From the NCBI GenBank assembly GCA_947448135.1, contig CANFLZ010000011.1, positions 1 to 64,000 of the forward strand: 64,000 nucleotides of DNA, read 5' to 3'. Source of the stretch: Flavobacteriales bacterium (GTDB lineage Bacteria; Bacteroidota; Bacteroidia; Flavobacteriales_D; Sanyastnellaceae). Both the position numbers and the translations under genes were made by a program. The notes under the pieces are model-generated. The model saw nothing but the letters and a program-made list of their open reading frames with translations, did not search any database and was not told the DNA's origin. Shown one piece after another: positions 1 to 8,168 of this stretch (its first letter is position 1; the number at the start of each line of letters is the position of its first letter).

Positions 1-527
1 AAAACCATTAACCAGTCACGGCTTTCTTGCGATTTTCCATAGATTTTGAATTCAGCTTTTTGATTTACCCATTTTGAAGGAACTGTGATATTCCAATTTC
101 CAAAGGCATCACCATTGATGTCGTATTCCAAGCAGTCAAAGCTGGATTGAACCTCAGCATTGCTTTGCCAAATGATCCTTTCCAAACCTTTTTGTTTGGG
201 CTGGTTGGTGATGGTAAATAGAAAACGGTCATTGAGATAAACATCAAAATTTCGAGTTCCTCCACTGGTCCCCGTCGAATAACCCACCAGAAATTGAAAG
301 GACTTTGAAATGTCTTTGTTGTTGGGAACCTCAGCAGTGAAGGAGATGGGAGATTCACCATTGCAACGGGTCAATAAAGACTTTGGGGCAAACTCATGTA
401 GGGGAGAGAAGTACAATAAATCTTCCCCTTCAATTTTTTCGAGAAAATGTCCCACTTGCCGATGCTGCCCAAATAAATGAGTAGCGCTAGAGCCGACCAA
501 AAGCAACAAGAATAAAATGCCTTTCAT
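1..527 (-). CDS. Exported protein of unknown function, C-terminus cut by window edge
   Basis: About 175 N-terminal residues are visible; the gene continues beyond base 1. It starts at ATG 527-525 with a clear signal peptide (MKGILFLLLLVGSSA, cleavage expected near residues 20-21, LFGQ). The mature part contains a beta-rich stretch around GGTRNFDVYLNDR, which resembles accessory carbohydrate-binding-like folds in secreted Bacteroidetes enzymes, but no catalytic motif is visible in this part. It lies 25 bases downstream of the dioxygenase gene on the same strand, so the two may be co-transcribed. I do not recognise the family with confidence. The export signal is seen directly; any enzymatic role would be a guess. 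Confidence 0.75.
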   Translation of the reverse strand, partial: MKGILFLLLLVGSSATHLFGQHRQVGHFLEKIEGEDLLYFSPLHEFAPKSLLTRCNGESPISFTAEVPNNKDISKSFQFLVGYSTGTSGGTRNFDVYLNDRFLFTITNQPKQKGLERIIWQSNAEVQSSFDCLEYDINGDAFGNWNITVPSKWVNQKAEFKIYGKSQESRDWLMV

Positions 528-552
528 CTTACAATGATAAGTCAAATTGCAA

Positions 553-1446
553 TTACGATTCAAGCCCAAAGGCGACGGAGGTCATCGTCAATGATCCAGC
601 CAAGGCTTGGTCGTTGAAAAGCAACATTTCCTCATTGGGGTCTTGCAAGGCAATGGAATAAATCAAAGGCAAGAAATGCTCAGGTGTCGGGATAGAAAGA
701 TCAAATGCTTTCCCTTGTTTTTTGAAATCCACCAAGGCTTGGTGGTTGCCATCGCGCAAAAATTCTTTCATTTTGGAGCTTGCTTCAATGGCCCAGTCAT
801 ATCCGAATCCTGGAGTATTCAATTTATCCCAAGCCACCATGCCCAGATTGTGCACCATATTGCCACTGCCAACGATCATTACGCCTTTGTTTCTAAGGCT
901 GGACAACTCTTTGGCCAAAGTATAATGATAGGCCGGAGGTTGGGTATAGTCAATGGACATTTGAACCACTGGAATATTGGCATGGGGATACAAATGTTTA
1001 ATGACAGACCATGCCCCATGATCCAAACCCCATTGCTCGTCAATTCCTACAGCAGTAGAATGAATTTCTTGGGCAATGGCCTTTGCCCATTCTGGAGATC
1101 CCGGTGCTGGATATTGTACCTCGAACAACGCTTTTGGAAATCCACCAAAATCATGAATGGTTCGCGGATGTTCCATTGCTGTGACCCATGTCCCTTTGGT
1201 TTCCCAATGTGCAGAGATGCAAAGAATCACCTTTGGTGTTGGCAATTGTGCCCCAATTTTTTTGAACCCTTGGACAAAAACATTGTCCTCAATTGCATTC
1301 ATTGGACTGCCGTGCCCTAAAAATAAGACGGGCATTTTTTCTGTGTTCGGCGAAGATTTTTGTTGAGAAAAAAATTCTGAAATGGGAGATACCATAAAGC
1401 TCAATGGAATTATTGAAAGTGATTTGAGAAAGTCCTTTCGGTTCAT
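553..1446 (-). CDS. ygiD: Class III extradiol dioxygenase, 4,5-DOPA dioxygenase (YgiD) family
   Basis: Predicted metal-dependent ring-cleaving dioxygenase of the LigB/YgiD family, 297 residues. The motif GHGSPMNAIEDN (His45), followed by SAHWET (His80), LDHGAW (His143), GNMVHN (His199) and PEHFLP (His257), gives the histidines expected for metal binding and catalysis. The 35-residue spacing of the first two matches E. coli YgiD as I recall it. YgiD opens the ring of L-DOPA-like catechols; the substrate here is unknown. The N-terminus (MNRKDFLKSLSIIPLSFM) is longer than that of the E. coli enzyme and looks like an export or anchor segment of the kind following a degenerate Tat motif (NRKDF), so the enzyme may be periplasmic. 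The gene probably precedes the exported protein at the window edge in one transcript. Confidence 0.85.
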   Translation of the reverse strand: MNRKDFLKSLSIIPLSFMVSPISEFFSQQKSSPNTEKMPVLFLGHGSPMNAIEDNVFVQGFKKIGAQLPTPKVILCISAHWETKGTWVTAMEHPRTIHDFGGFPKALFEVQYPAPGSPEWAKAIAQEIHSTAVGIDEQWGLDHGAWSVIKHLYPHANIPVVQMSIDYTQPPAYHYTLAKELSSLRNKGVMIVGSGNMVHNLGMVAWDKLNTPGFGYDWAIEASSKMKEFLRDGNHQALVDFKKQGKAFDLSIPTPEHFLPLIYSIALQDPNEEMLLFNDQALAGSLTMTSVAFGLES

Positions 1447-1594
1447 GAGGTAAAAGTATATACTATATGTTTATTGTTCGTTAATGTAGATTAAGATTCA
1501 ATTTGGCGCAATGGACAAGGTAGATCAATATAATATTTGTCTTATTGCACTACCTTTACCGGAAATAACAAATAATCATTTGAAATTATCCACT

Positions 1595-2755
1595 ATGAAG
1601 TTAAAAACATTAACGGCATTGCTATGCTTAATGCTGATCGCAACAGCATCGAGAGCTCAAGTTGTCGATCCCAATCAACGGTTGACAATTACGTTAAAAG
1701 ATGGTACAGTTTATCACGGCGCTTTGATTTTCGACGATGGACGTGAGATGAAATTCAATACCAATGAATTGGGTTTATTGATATTGAAAAAACAAGAATT
1801 GAAGCGCATGGAATTAAGCATGGAGAAAAAAACAGACCCAGAACCTGATTACACCTTTTTACCCAAATGGAAAGAAGGCCCTTTCTCAACTCGCTATGCC
1901 ATTACAACCAATGCTTTTCCAATCAAGAAGGGTGAGAATTATGGCATGTTGAATTTTCACGGTCCTGAGATCCACTTTGCGGTGACGGATAGATTGAATG
2001 TTGGTTACATGACCACTTGGGCCGCAAGTCCAATGGCTGTCAGTCTAAAATATTCATTTGATACCAAGAAAGAAAAAGTTCATTTTGGTGTAGGTTCATT
2101 GTTACTTTCTTCAGGATTCTTTCAGCAGTTCAAAGGATACGGAACATTGACTTTTGGAAATGTGACTTTGGGTGATCGCAAGAGCAATATTACCTTCTCC
2201 GCAGGTTATCTTTATTGGCAGTCAGGCGCAAAAGTAATCAAGCCGGGATATTCAACGCAGATTGTGAATACCCAGCAATATAGCGGTTATAGTGATTTTA
2301 CTTATTTGCGCAATCCTGACGGACCGTTGTCAATTCCTGGAGGATTAAATATGAATGTCCTAAATCCTGGCGATACGAGAAATGGCTACGCAACTCATGG
2401 ACCTATTTTCGGATTGAGCGGAACGTACCCATTGGGGGAAAAAGCTTCTTTGATTATTGAATCGATGTTTGGTGAATTGAGTTGTAAAAGAGAACAAATC
2501 GATAGAACAACAACTTCGGTGCCTTCTGGTTTAGATCAATGGGGCAATCAGCTGTACGACAATACAATTGATTTCAAGGTTTCAGAGAAGAAATTCAATG
2601 CGACTTTTATTTATTTGGCCCCTGCAGTTCGTTTTCAGTCAACAGCCAACTTTGCTTGGCAAATAACTGTTGCTTCGACGTCAGTGGTGAAGAGTGATTC
2701 GAGCGCCCCATTTACGATGCCAATTCCCATGTGCACTTTATTCAAAAAATTCTAA
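1595..2755 (+). CDS. Exported barrel-like protein, tandem paralogue 1
   Basis: 386 residues from the ATG chosen because it begins a good signal peptide (MKLKTLTALLCLMLIATASRAQ); an upstream in-frame ATG at 1511 would add 28 residues before it and is less likely. After the signal there is a small beta domain (RLTITLKDGTVYHGALIFDDGREM in outline, residues about 30-75), then a beta-rich region with alternating hydrophobic strands typical of outer-membrane barrels. It shares blocks such as FSTRYAITTNAFPIKKGENYGM and FHGPEIHFAV, in slightly different form, with the next gene, which starts 10 bases after its stop. Compared with that paralogue it has an insertion of roughly 50 residues in the second half. 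No enzymatic motif is seen. Function unknown; export and beta-barrel nature are inferred from composition. Confidence 0.8.
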   Translation: MKLKTLTALLCLMLIATASRAQVVDPNQRLTITLKDGTVYHGALIFDDGREMKFNTNELGLLILKKQELKRMELSMEKKTDPEPDYTFLPKWKEGPFSTRYAITTNAFPIKKGENYGMLNFHGPEIHFAVTDRLNVGYMTTWAASPMAVSLKYSFDTKKEKVHFGVGSLLLSSGFFQQFKGYGTLTFGNVTLGDRKSNITFSAGYLYWQSGAKVIKPGYSTQIVNTQQYSGYSDFTYLRNPDGPLSIPGGLNMNVLNPGDTRNGYATHGPIFGLSGTYPLGEKASLIIESMFGELSCKREQIDRTTTSVPSGLDQWGNQLYDNTIDFKVSEKKFNATFIYLAPAVRFQSTANFAWQITVASTSVVKSDSSAPFTMPIPMCTLFKKF

Positions 2756-2765
2756 ACTACCAGCC

Positions 2766-3689
2766 ATGAAAAAAATATTTGCAATTTGCGTTTTATTGAC
2801 GCTATCGACAGTTGCGGCATGGGCTCAACCAGAGACTTCGCCAACAGATCGTTTCACTTTCACGTTGAAAAACGGAACCGAGTATACAGGAACCATTATT
2901 TCAGATGATGGTCGTGAGATGTTGATCCAAACGGAAACCATTGGAAAATTGTATGTCAATAAAACAGATTTAAAAGGAATCAGAAAAATTGATGAAAAGA
3001 AAGTGGAGGAGTTTGAAGAGAATTTCCTTACTGGCGGACGTTATTTGGATGATGGTCCATTTACAACGCGTTACAACATTACCACCAATGCACTTCCTAT
3101 TAAGAAAGGAGAGAATTATGCGATGACCAATTTTCACGGTCCAGAAGTTCATTTTGCAGTGAGCAACCGATTGAATTTGGGCATCATGACCACTTGGATA
3201 GCCAGTCCTTTGGCACTTGCTGCCAAATACAGTATTCCAACGAAAAATCCTAAAATCAATTTCTCTTTGGGAACTATTTTAATGACTTCAGGTTATTGGT
3301 CCAATTTCCGAGGATATGGTCATTTGAGTTTTGGTAACGTGACCTTAGGAGATCGTTTGAACAATTTGACTTTGTCTGCAGGTTATTTTTCATTTACAGG
3401 TCCATCCAACAACTCATTGCGTGGTCCATTGGCATCAATTGGTGCGAGCTTTAAGGTCGGACCTAAAGCCAATTTTATTTTCGATTCAATGTTTGGATTC
3501 ATCGATTACAAATACCAATTTTTGAGAGGAGCCGATGTTAGTCAATTTAACGGAAAAGCATTTATGTTATCTCCGGGAATGCGATTCCAGAGCACGGAGA
3601 GTTTTGCTTGGCAATTATCGATGGCTGCAATAGCCGTAGATAAGGTGGGATTCCCCGCGCCATTCTTGACATTGTTCAAGAAGTTTTAA
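2766..3689 (+). CDS. Exported barrel-like protein, tandem paralogue 2
   Basis: 307 residues, starting at the ATG before the signal peptide MKKIFAICVLLTLSTVAAWAQ. It has the same architecture as the preceding gene: a short N-terminal beta domain containing LKNGTEYTGTIISDDGREM (residues about 30-70) and a C-terminal strand-rich region ending in TLFKKF, the same last residues as its neighbour. The upstream gene ends 10 bases before this start, so they are almost certainly co-transcribed, and they clearly derive from a tandem duplication. A strong terminator follows at 3709. Nothing in the sequence identifies a ligand or partner. Membrane location is inferred. Confidence 0.82.
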   Translation: MKKIFAICVLLTLSTVAAWAQPETSPTDRFTFTLKNGTEYTGTIISDDGREMLIQTETIGKLYVNKTDLKGIRKIDEKKVEEFEENFLTGGRYLDDGPFTTRYNITTNALPIKKGENYAMTNFHGPEVHFAVSNRLNLGIMTTWIASPLALAAKYSIPTKNPKINFSLGTILMTSGYWSNFRGYGHLSFGNVTLGDRLNNLTLSAGYFSFTGPSNNSLRGPLASIGASFKVGPKANFIFDSMFGFIDYKYQFLRGADVSQFNGKAFMLSPGMRFQSTESFAWQLSMAAIAVDKVGFPAPFLTLFKKF

Positions 3690-3708
3690 AGGACTCATTA
3701 CAACTTTC

Positions 3709-3737
3709 AAAGGCCTCAAATTGAGGCCTTTGTTGTT
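3709..3737 (+). terminator. Rho-independent terminator after the tandem paralogues
   Basis: An 11-bp perfect inverted repeat (AAAGGCCTCAA / TTGAGGCCTTT) with a minimal loop is followed by a T-rich stretch. It lies 20 bases after the stop codon and separates this operon from the tRNA-Asp promoter. Confidence 0.8.
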
Positions 3738-3808
3738 TGTTAAAAGTATTGGTAACCAAAGAAGAGCAAATAGAAATTTGATTTTGATATTTTTTTTTCA
3801 GAAAAAGC

Positions 3809-3838
3809 TTGGAATTACAAAATTCACGTGTATTTTTG
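3809..3838 (+). promoter_or_regulatory. Bacteroidetes-type promoter for tRNA-Asp
   Basis: TTG (3809-3811), a 19-base spacer and TATTTTTG (3831-3838) match the -33/-7 consensus of Bacteroidetes sigma-A promoters (TTG, TAnnTTTG). The tRNA begins 26 bases after the -7 box, consistent with a short 5' leader. Confidence 0.75.
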
Positions 3839-3864
3839 CAACCGCTTTCGAAGGAAAGTAAAAC

Positions 3865-3941
3865 GGTTCGGTAGTTCAGTTGGTTAGAATACATGCCTGT
3901 CACGCATGGGGTCGCGGGTTCGAGTCCCGTCCGAACCGCCA
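3865..3941 (+). tRNA. tRNA-Asp (GTC)
   Basis: Cloverleaf with acceptor stem GGTTCGG / CCGAACC, the D-arm start GTTCAG, anticodon GTC (3899-3901) in the loop CTGTCAC, T-arm GGGTTCGAGTCCC, discriminator G and an encoded CCA end (3939-3941). It is a single-gene unit with its own promoter and terminator. The antisense reading frame across it is a well-known artefact of tRNA sequence. Confidence 0.97.
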
Positions 3942-3950
3942 ACGAAAATT

Positions 3951-3977
3951 AAGTCTCAGGAAACTGAGACTTTTTTT
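3951..3977 (+). terminator. Terminator after tRNA-Asp
   Basis: The hairpin AAGTCTCAG-GAAA-CTGAGACTT, with a stable GNRA-like tetraloop, is followed by a run of T, ten bases after the CCA end of the tRNA. Confidence 0.88.
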
Positions 3978-4107
3978 ATGACCATAACCGTGCCTGGCAT
4001 GGTTTTATTTTAATCAAATTATCCTCTTTTTTTGGTTCACTTTTTTTTGCAATCGCTGGATAGGATTTTTCATTTTCTGCCGTTATCTTCATTAAAATTT
4101 TAATACC

Positions 4108-4278
4108 ATGAAAAGGATCCTCAACAAGTATGATGTCCTCAAGCTAGGACACAAATTGCACCAATTGCAGAAGAGATTGACAAGAGCCATAGAAAATGGG
4201 TATCCACAAAACAAGATTGAAGAACGAACGAGACGAATACGAAGGCTCCAAGAAGAAATAAAACAAGCAACAGCTTAA
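4108..4278 (+). CDS. Small basic helical protein, 56 residues, function unknown
   Basis: A short frame starting at ATG 4108 (MKRILNKYDVLKLGHKLHQL...) and ending at TAA 4276-4278, immediately followed by a strong terminator. It has about 15 Lys/Arg in 56 residues and heptad-like leucines, so it should be highly basic and mostly alpha-helical. It stands alone between the tRNA-Asp terminator and its own terminator, the layout of a separately transcribed gene. The weak box TATCTTCA (4084-4091) may be part of its promoter. Translation is inferred from the ordered frame, the terminator and the sensible composition. It could be a nucleic-acid-binding or ribosome-associated small protein, but I do not recognise it. 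Confidence 0.6.
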   Translation: MKRILNKYDVLKLGHKLHQLQKRLTRAIENGYPQNKIEERTRRIRRLQEEIKQATA

Positions 4279-4307
4279 AAAAAGAAGAGGCATAAGCCTC
4301 TTTTTTT
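4279..4307. terminator. Bidirectional terminator between the 56-residue gene and the minus-strand membrane gene
   Basis: The inverted repeat AGAGGC-ATAA-GCCTCT is flanked by an A-run on the left and a T-run on the right, so it can end transcription from both convergent genes. Confidence 0.85.
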
Positions 4308-4321
4308 ATGTCGTTTAAGTT

Positions 4322-4858
4322 CTAGACGAACTTCTTGCCAACCCAACCCAAAAGTACCCAAGGGGCAATTCCATCGAGTAAGCACGCCATAATATCTGGA
4401 GTTTGGTACCAAATGAAGTTCAGGTAGCTAATGGACATGAAGCCAATTAGTCCGATAAAGGTGGAAACCACGATGGCTTTGGTAGTGGTGATGTCTTTGA
4501 TTTGGGTGAAAATATAGAACAGCATCAATACCACAATGATATCAGTGATCAATCCTCTTAACATGGGCATGGCCATTCCCATGTTCCAATTTTTGTGGTA
4601 CTGCATAATGATCCAAGGCTTACCCATTTTGTTGTTCATGTATTTTTCAATTTCCGCTCTTTCCATATTGGGTGGATACATGGGCATCATGTAAGAACCT
4701 TCTTCCAAATTCAAACTTTCAATAAATGAGGTGATGGTATCTTGCTTGTCTGTGTATTTGTGAAAGTCACTGTGAAAATCAAGTGCTGCGTTGGATAGAA
4801 ATTGCCAAACAAAAAGGAGAATGCCCCCGATAAGGCCAAATAGTAAATGTTTTTTCAT
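4322..4858 (-). CDS. Integral membrane protein of unknown function
   Basis: 178 residues with an N-terminal membrane segment (residues 5-25), an extracytoplasmic loop of about 80 residues that is rich in Met (MMPMYPPNMERAE, GMAMPMLRG), and three further hydrophobic segments towards the C-terminus. No catalytic motif is visible and I do not recognise the family. The Met-rich loop could bind a soft metal such as copper, but this is only suggested by composition. It is divergent from the response regulator gene. A TAATTTCG box on the minus strand (4879-4886) lies at a sensible distance for its promoter. Confidence 0.75.
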   Translation of the reverse strand: MKKHLLFGLIGGILLFVWQFLSNAALDFHSDFHKYTDKQDTITSFIESLNLEEGSYMMPMYPPNMERAEIEKYMNNKMGKPWIIMQYHKNWNMGMAMPMLRGLITDIIVVLMLFYIFTQIKDITTTKAIVVSTFIGLIGFMSISYLNFIWYQTPDIMACLLDGIAPWVLLGWVGKKFV

Positions 4859-4920
4859 GATGTATTATTTTGTGTTTACGAAATTAGAAAATTAATTTAG
4901 ATTGATTTCAAATAGGGCAA

Positions 4921-4928
4921 TATATTTG
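4921..4928 (+). promoter_or_regulatory. -7 element TATATTTG directly before the response regulator start
   Basis: An exact TAnnTTTG match ends four bases before ATG 4933. Transcription starting about 5-7 bases after the box would begin at or next to the start codon, implying a leaderless or nearly leaderless mRNA. The -33 region is weak (TTG at 4902-4904, 16-base spacer). Confidence 0.5.
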
Positions 4929-4932
4929 CAAT

Positions 4933-5616
4933 ATGATTAAAATCGTCATAGCAGATAATAATTTCATTGTGCGTGCAGGCCTTCGCAGCGTGCTTTCTCA
5001 ATGTGAGGATTATCAAATTGTGGCGGAAGTAACCAACAATGTCGAATTGAATGAGGCATTGACCGTTTTTGAAGTGGATACAGTGCTGATGGATTATTGT
5101 GCAGATGGTTTTGATTTAAGTGTCGTGAACAAATGGGCAAAAAAGGTTCCTCAAATCAAGTGGATTGCCATTACAGGTGATGAATCAGGTGTTGTCATGG
5201 TGGGTGCTTTAAGAGCAGGTTTCCAGAGTTATATCAAAAAGGAATGTGATTTTCATGAAATCATGGATTCTGTGAGAGAGACTGTGAATGGCGCACGATT
5301 CTTCTGCGGAAAGGTTTTGGAACAAATCAGAAGAGAGAATATCAATGTCGATGATCTGCAAATAATTTCAGCAGATTGCGACGCTGTTGTAATCTCTGAG
5401 CGAGAACTCGAGGTAATTCGATACATCGCCGAAGGATATACCAATGTTGAAATTGCAGACAAATTGTATTTATCTCAGCATACAATCAATACCCATCGCA
5501 AAAATATCATGGGCAAACTGGGAGTAAACAATACTGCGGCCATTGTGATGTATGCTGTTAAAACCAAGTTGGTTAGCCCCAATAAATACTTGTTCAGTCC
5601 GGTGCAAAATAGCTGA
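4933..5616 (+). CDS. Response regulator, NarL/FixJ (LuxR-HTH) family
   Basis: Two-component transcription regulator of 227 residues. An N-terminal receiver domain (residues 1-120) has the phospho-acceptor Asp54 (VLMDY), the switch residue Thr81 (AITGDE) and conserved Lys102 (SYIKKE). The acidic pair is D8-N9 rather than D-D or E-D, which could weaken Mg binding. A C-terminal LuxR-type helix-turn-helix (residues about 154-215; SERELEVIRYIAEGYTN, SQHTINTHRKNIM) binds DNA. No histidine kinase lies next to it, so its partner is elsewhere. Its promoter box abuts the start codon. Target genes cannot be told from the sequence. Confidence 0.92.
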   Translation: MIKIVIADNNFIVRAGLRSVLSQCEDYQIVAEVTNNVELNEALTVFEVDTVLMDYCADGFDLSVVNKWAKKVPQIKWIAITGDESGVVMVGALRAGFQSYIKKECDFHEIMDSVRETVNGARFFCGKVLEQIRRENINVDDLQIISADCDAVVISERELEVIRYIAEGYTNVEIADKLYLSQHTINTHRKNIMGKLGVNNTAAIVMYAVKTKLVSPNKYLFSPVQNS

Positions 5617-5641
5617 TTTTTATCCTGATTTTCAAAAAGTC

Positions 5642-5671
5642 TTGCCACCTCAAAAGATTCTTTTACATTTG
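5642..5671 (+). promoter_or_regulatory. Bacteroidetes-type promoter for ilvE
   Basis: TTG (5642-5644), 19-base spacer, TACATTTG (5664-5671), an exact consensus match. It predicts a transcript start near 5677, about 25 bases before the first candidate ATG of ilvE. Confidence 0.75.
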
Positions 5672-5702
5672 CCACCGACGGGACACCCGAAATGATAGCT
5701 CA

Positions 5703-6770
5703 ATGATAGCGAATAAGACGATGGAGATTCAAAAGATCGAGAAAAGCAGAATCGATCAAGTTGAATGGGATAATTTAGGATTCGGTAAAGTATTTGCCGA
5801 TCATATGGTTGTAGTAGAATACCACAATGGTGAATGGGGATCTCCCAAATTGCAGCCATATGGAGCTTTACATTTTTCACCGGCCATTTCCGCCTTGCAT
5901 TATGGTCAAGCCATTTTTGAAGGGTTGAAAGCATTTAAAAATGATGAAGGAGAGGTAAATGTTTTTCGTCCTGAAAAGAACGCTGAACGATTCAATAAAT
6001 CGGCAGAGCGCATGTGTATGCCGCCGTTACCTGATGGGCTTTTTGTAGAATCAATCAAGCATTTGGTCGCTATCGATCACAATTGGATTCCAAAAGGAGA
6101 GGGAGAATCTTTGTATATCAGACCGCATATGTTTGCGATTGATGAATACGTAGGAGTTCGTCCTAGTGAGAGTTACATGTTCGTAGTATTCACTTGTCCT
6201 GTCAACAAGTATTACACCGGAGAGGTCAAAGTAAAAATCGAACCCAAGTATACCCGTGCTGCAAAAGGTGGAACTGGTCATGCAAAAGCTGCAGGTAATT
6301 ATGGAGCTGCGTTGTGGCCAACCAAAACCGCGCAAGATGACGGATACAATGCCATTCTTTGGACAGATGCTCAAACACATGAATATTTGGAGGAAAGCGG
6401 AACGATGAACGTTATGTTCCGTTCTGGCAATACCATTTTTACGCCCGCATTAAGTGATTCTATTTTAGATGGTGTTACGCGTGACAGCGTTTTACAAGTT
6501 GCTCGCGATTGGGGGTATAACGTGGAAGAACGAAAAATTTCAGTATTTGAATTGATCGATATGCTTCGTGAAAATAAATTGGATGAGGCATTTGGCGCAG
6601 GAACTGCGGCAACCATTGCTCCTATTCGTACTATTTTGTATCAAGGTGTAGAGTATAATCTTACTGAATGCTCGACATGGGATTTTGCCAATAAAATCGG
6701 AAATTATTTCGATCGATTGAAGCGAGGTTTAGAGCCGGACAATCATCATTGGAATTTCAGAGTGATCTAA
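5703..6770 (+). CDS. ilvE: Branched-chain-amino-acid aminotransferase
   Basis: PLP-dependent class IV aminotransferase that interconverts Leu, Ile and Val with their 2-oxo acids, using glutamate/2-oxoglutarate, in the cytosol. 355 residues, typical of the type II (eukaryote-like) BCAT branch. The family signature around the PLP lysine is GGTGHAKAAGNYGAA, with Lys195. The N-terminal half carries FSPAISALHYGQAIFEGLKAF-like sequence, and the C-terminal half carries YLEESGTMNVMF and GAGTAATIAPI, all standard. ATG 5721 (MEIQKIEKS) is an equally plausible start. The gene is monocistronic with a strong promoter; other branched-chain biosynthesis genes are not nearby. Confidence 0.96.
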   Translation: MIANKTMEIQKIEKSRIDQVEWDNLGFGKVFADHMVVVEYHNGEWGSPKLQPYGALHFSPAISALHYGQAIFEGLKAFKNDEGEVNVFRPEKNAERFNKSAERMCMPPLPDGLFVESIKHLVAIDHNWIPKGEGESLYIRPHMFAIDEYVGVRPSESYMFVVFTCPVNKYYTGEVKVKIEPKYTRAAKGGTGHAKAAGNYGAALWPTKTAQDDGYNAILWTDAQTHEYLEESGTMNVMFRSGNTIFTPALSDSILDGVTRDSVLQVARDWGYNVEERKISVFELIDMLRENKLDEAFGAGTAATIAPIRTILYQGVEYNLTECSTWDFANKIGNYFDRLKRGLEPDNHHWNFRVI

Positions 6771-6845
6771 TTTATGTAGCAACGAGTATCCCTACATTCA
6801 GTTGCTATCATTATGAAATCTTGTAGAATTGTGCATCTTAAGGAT

Positions 6846-8168
6846 ATGAAAGGATGTGCAATTTACTTTTTGTTTTTTGTGTTGGCTGTGAGCTCATCAG
6901 CCCAAATAAAAGGTCGTGTTTACAACAACACTCAATCTTTCCCGATTGAGGGAGCATGGATCGTATTGGACAATGGTCGTTCGGCTTTTTCCGATTCTAA
7001 AGGGGAATTTGTTATTCAAGACAGTCGAGGGTTTGATGAACGATTGCAAGTTCAAATCATTATGGTTGGTTACGTTTCTTGGAGTTTTGTTGGACAGAAG
7101 AGTGATTTTCCCGACAATATATCCTTGCAAGAAAATAATGAAAGTTTATCTCCATTGGAAATTGTCGAGGGTCCTGCTGTTGTTTTTGGTTCGGATCAAT
7201 GGAATGTAGGAGACTTTACTTGGGATAAAAATGGTGATCTTTTGTTGATGGTATATGCAGCGGAAGAACGTTGGAAAAGGCAAGAAGATGCCAAACGCAC
7301 TTTGTTTAATGGGGCTGGAATTTTAAGGGTGGTGCAGGATTCCGCATTAAGACACCAGCAATATCGATTGTACCCTATTCCCGAATTGGCGGAAAGTTTT
7401 TACGATCAATTCCCCGGAGAAGTGATTGTAAAAGGATACAACCGCCATTTTATGTTGCGTGATGATCAACTTTATTTCGTTCCCGACTCGGTGATGAAAA
7501 GGCAGATTGAACCGGTAGTGGATACGCTTTCCAATTCGGAATTTGTGATGACAGATTTTCAATCGACCTATCCAGCTTTTGATTACTATTTGGCTTCAAA
7601 CAAAGGGTGGCGGAGTTTGTATCATATCGAGGATGAAAAGGAAATGGAGCTTTTTAGAAGTGAGTACAAATATTTGGGACCCAGAGAAAAAGTAGAAGCG
7701 TATCAATTTCAATTGGACACTGGAATTGATAAGGAAATTGTAGCGGCATATATGCGGGGTTTTCCCAATTCGCAATACCATAGCCCCATCTATGCTCCAC
7801 TGATGGTCATGGGAGATACAGTATTGGTGCTCGATCACTTGCACAATAAGGGATTTAGATTTTTGAAGAACGGTTCCCCATTGGATCAATTTCCAATTGA
7901 ATACCATCAATTGAAAGGCTATGGAAAATGGATGGGAAAAGTCTGGCGGGATGTCAAGAGCCATTCATTGTACACAGCCTACAAGAAAAACGGTAGGGTT
8001 ATTATTTTTTTAATTCAACAAAAATCAAATGCTCAAAAAGAACTTCAAACATTGGAGCATCCCTTTGTAGAGCGCATTCGTGTCAGAGATGATCAGATTT
8101 TTTACATTTATCGACCCTTTGAGTCCTCGCAGAAGCGATATTTGTATAGCGAAAAAATAAAATCATGA
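6846..8168 (+). CDS. Exported protein with carboxypeptidase-regulatory-like domain
   Basis: 440 residues from the ATG that begins a clean signal peptide (MKGCAIYFLFFVLAVSSSAQ); an in-frame ATG at 6813 would add 11 polar residues. Directly after the signal comes a carboxypeptidase-D-regulatory-like beta sandwich (IKGRVYNNTQSFPIEGAWI, then FSDSKGEFVI; residues about 20-105), a domain common at the N-termini of Bacteroidetes outer-membrane and surface proteins. The remaining 330 residues look beta-rich, possibly propeller-like, and are not recognised. It is the first gene of a tight run: its stop overlaps the ATG of the next gene by four bases (ATGA), so the two are translationally coupled. Confidence 0.82.
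   Translation: MKGCAIYFLFFVLAVSSSAQIKGRVYNNTQSFPIEGAWIVLDNGRSAFSDSKGEFVIQDSRGFDERLQVQIIMVGYVSWSFVGQKSDFPDNISLQENNESLSPLEIVEGPAVVFGSDQWNVGDFTWDKNGDLLLMVYAAEERWKRQEDAKRTLFNGAGILRVVQDSALRHQQYRLYPIPELAESFYDQFPGEVIVKGYNRHFMLRDDQLYFVPDSVMKRQIEPVVDTLSNSEFVMTDFQSTYPAFDYYLASNKGWRSLYHIEDEKEMELFRSEYKYLGPREKVEAYQFQLDTGIDKEIVAAYMRGFPNSQYHSPIYAPLMVMGDTVLVLDHLHNKGFRFLKNGSPLDQFPIEYHQLKGYGKWMGKVWRDVKSHSLYTAYKKNGRVIIFLIQQKSNAQKELQTLEHPFVERIRVRDDQIFYIYRPFESSQKRYLYSEKIKS

Noticed and set aside
65-361. A 98-residue minus-strand frame near the window start
   Set aside because: It is out of frame with the signal-peptide-bearing gene at 1-527 that covers the same bases and gives a more protein-like translation.
607-1320. 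A 237-residue open frame on the plus strand opposite the DOPA-dioxygenase gene
   Set aside because: It has no signal peptide, domain or upstream signal, and the minus-strand frame has clear catalytic motifs. It is a shadow of the real gene.
3676-3942. An open frame antisense to tRNA-Asp (MAVRTGLEPATPCVTG...)
   Set aside because: This is the well-known spurious protein produced by reading tRNA sequence backwards; no gene.
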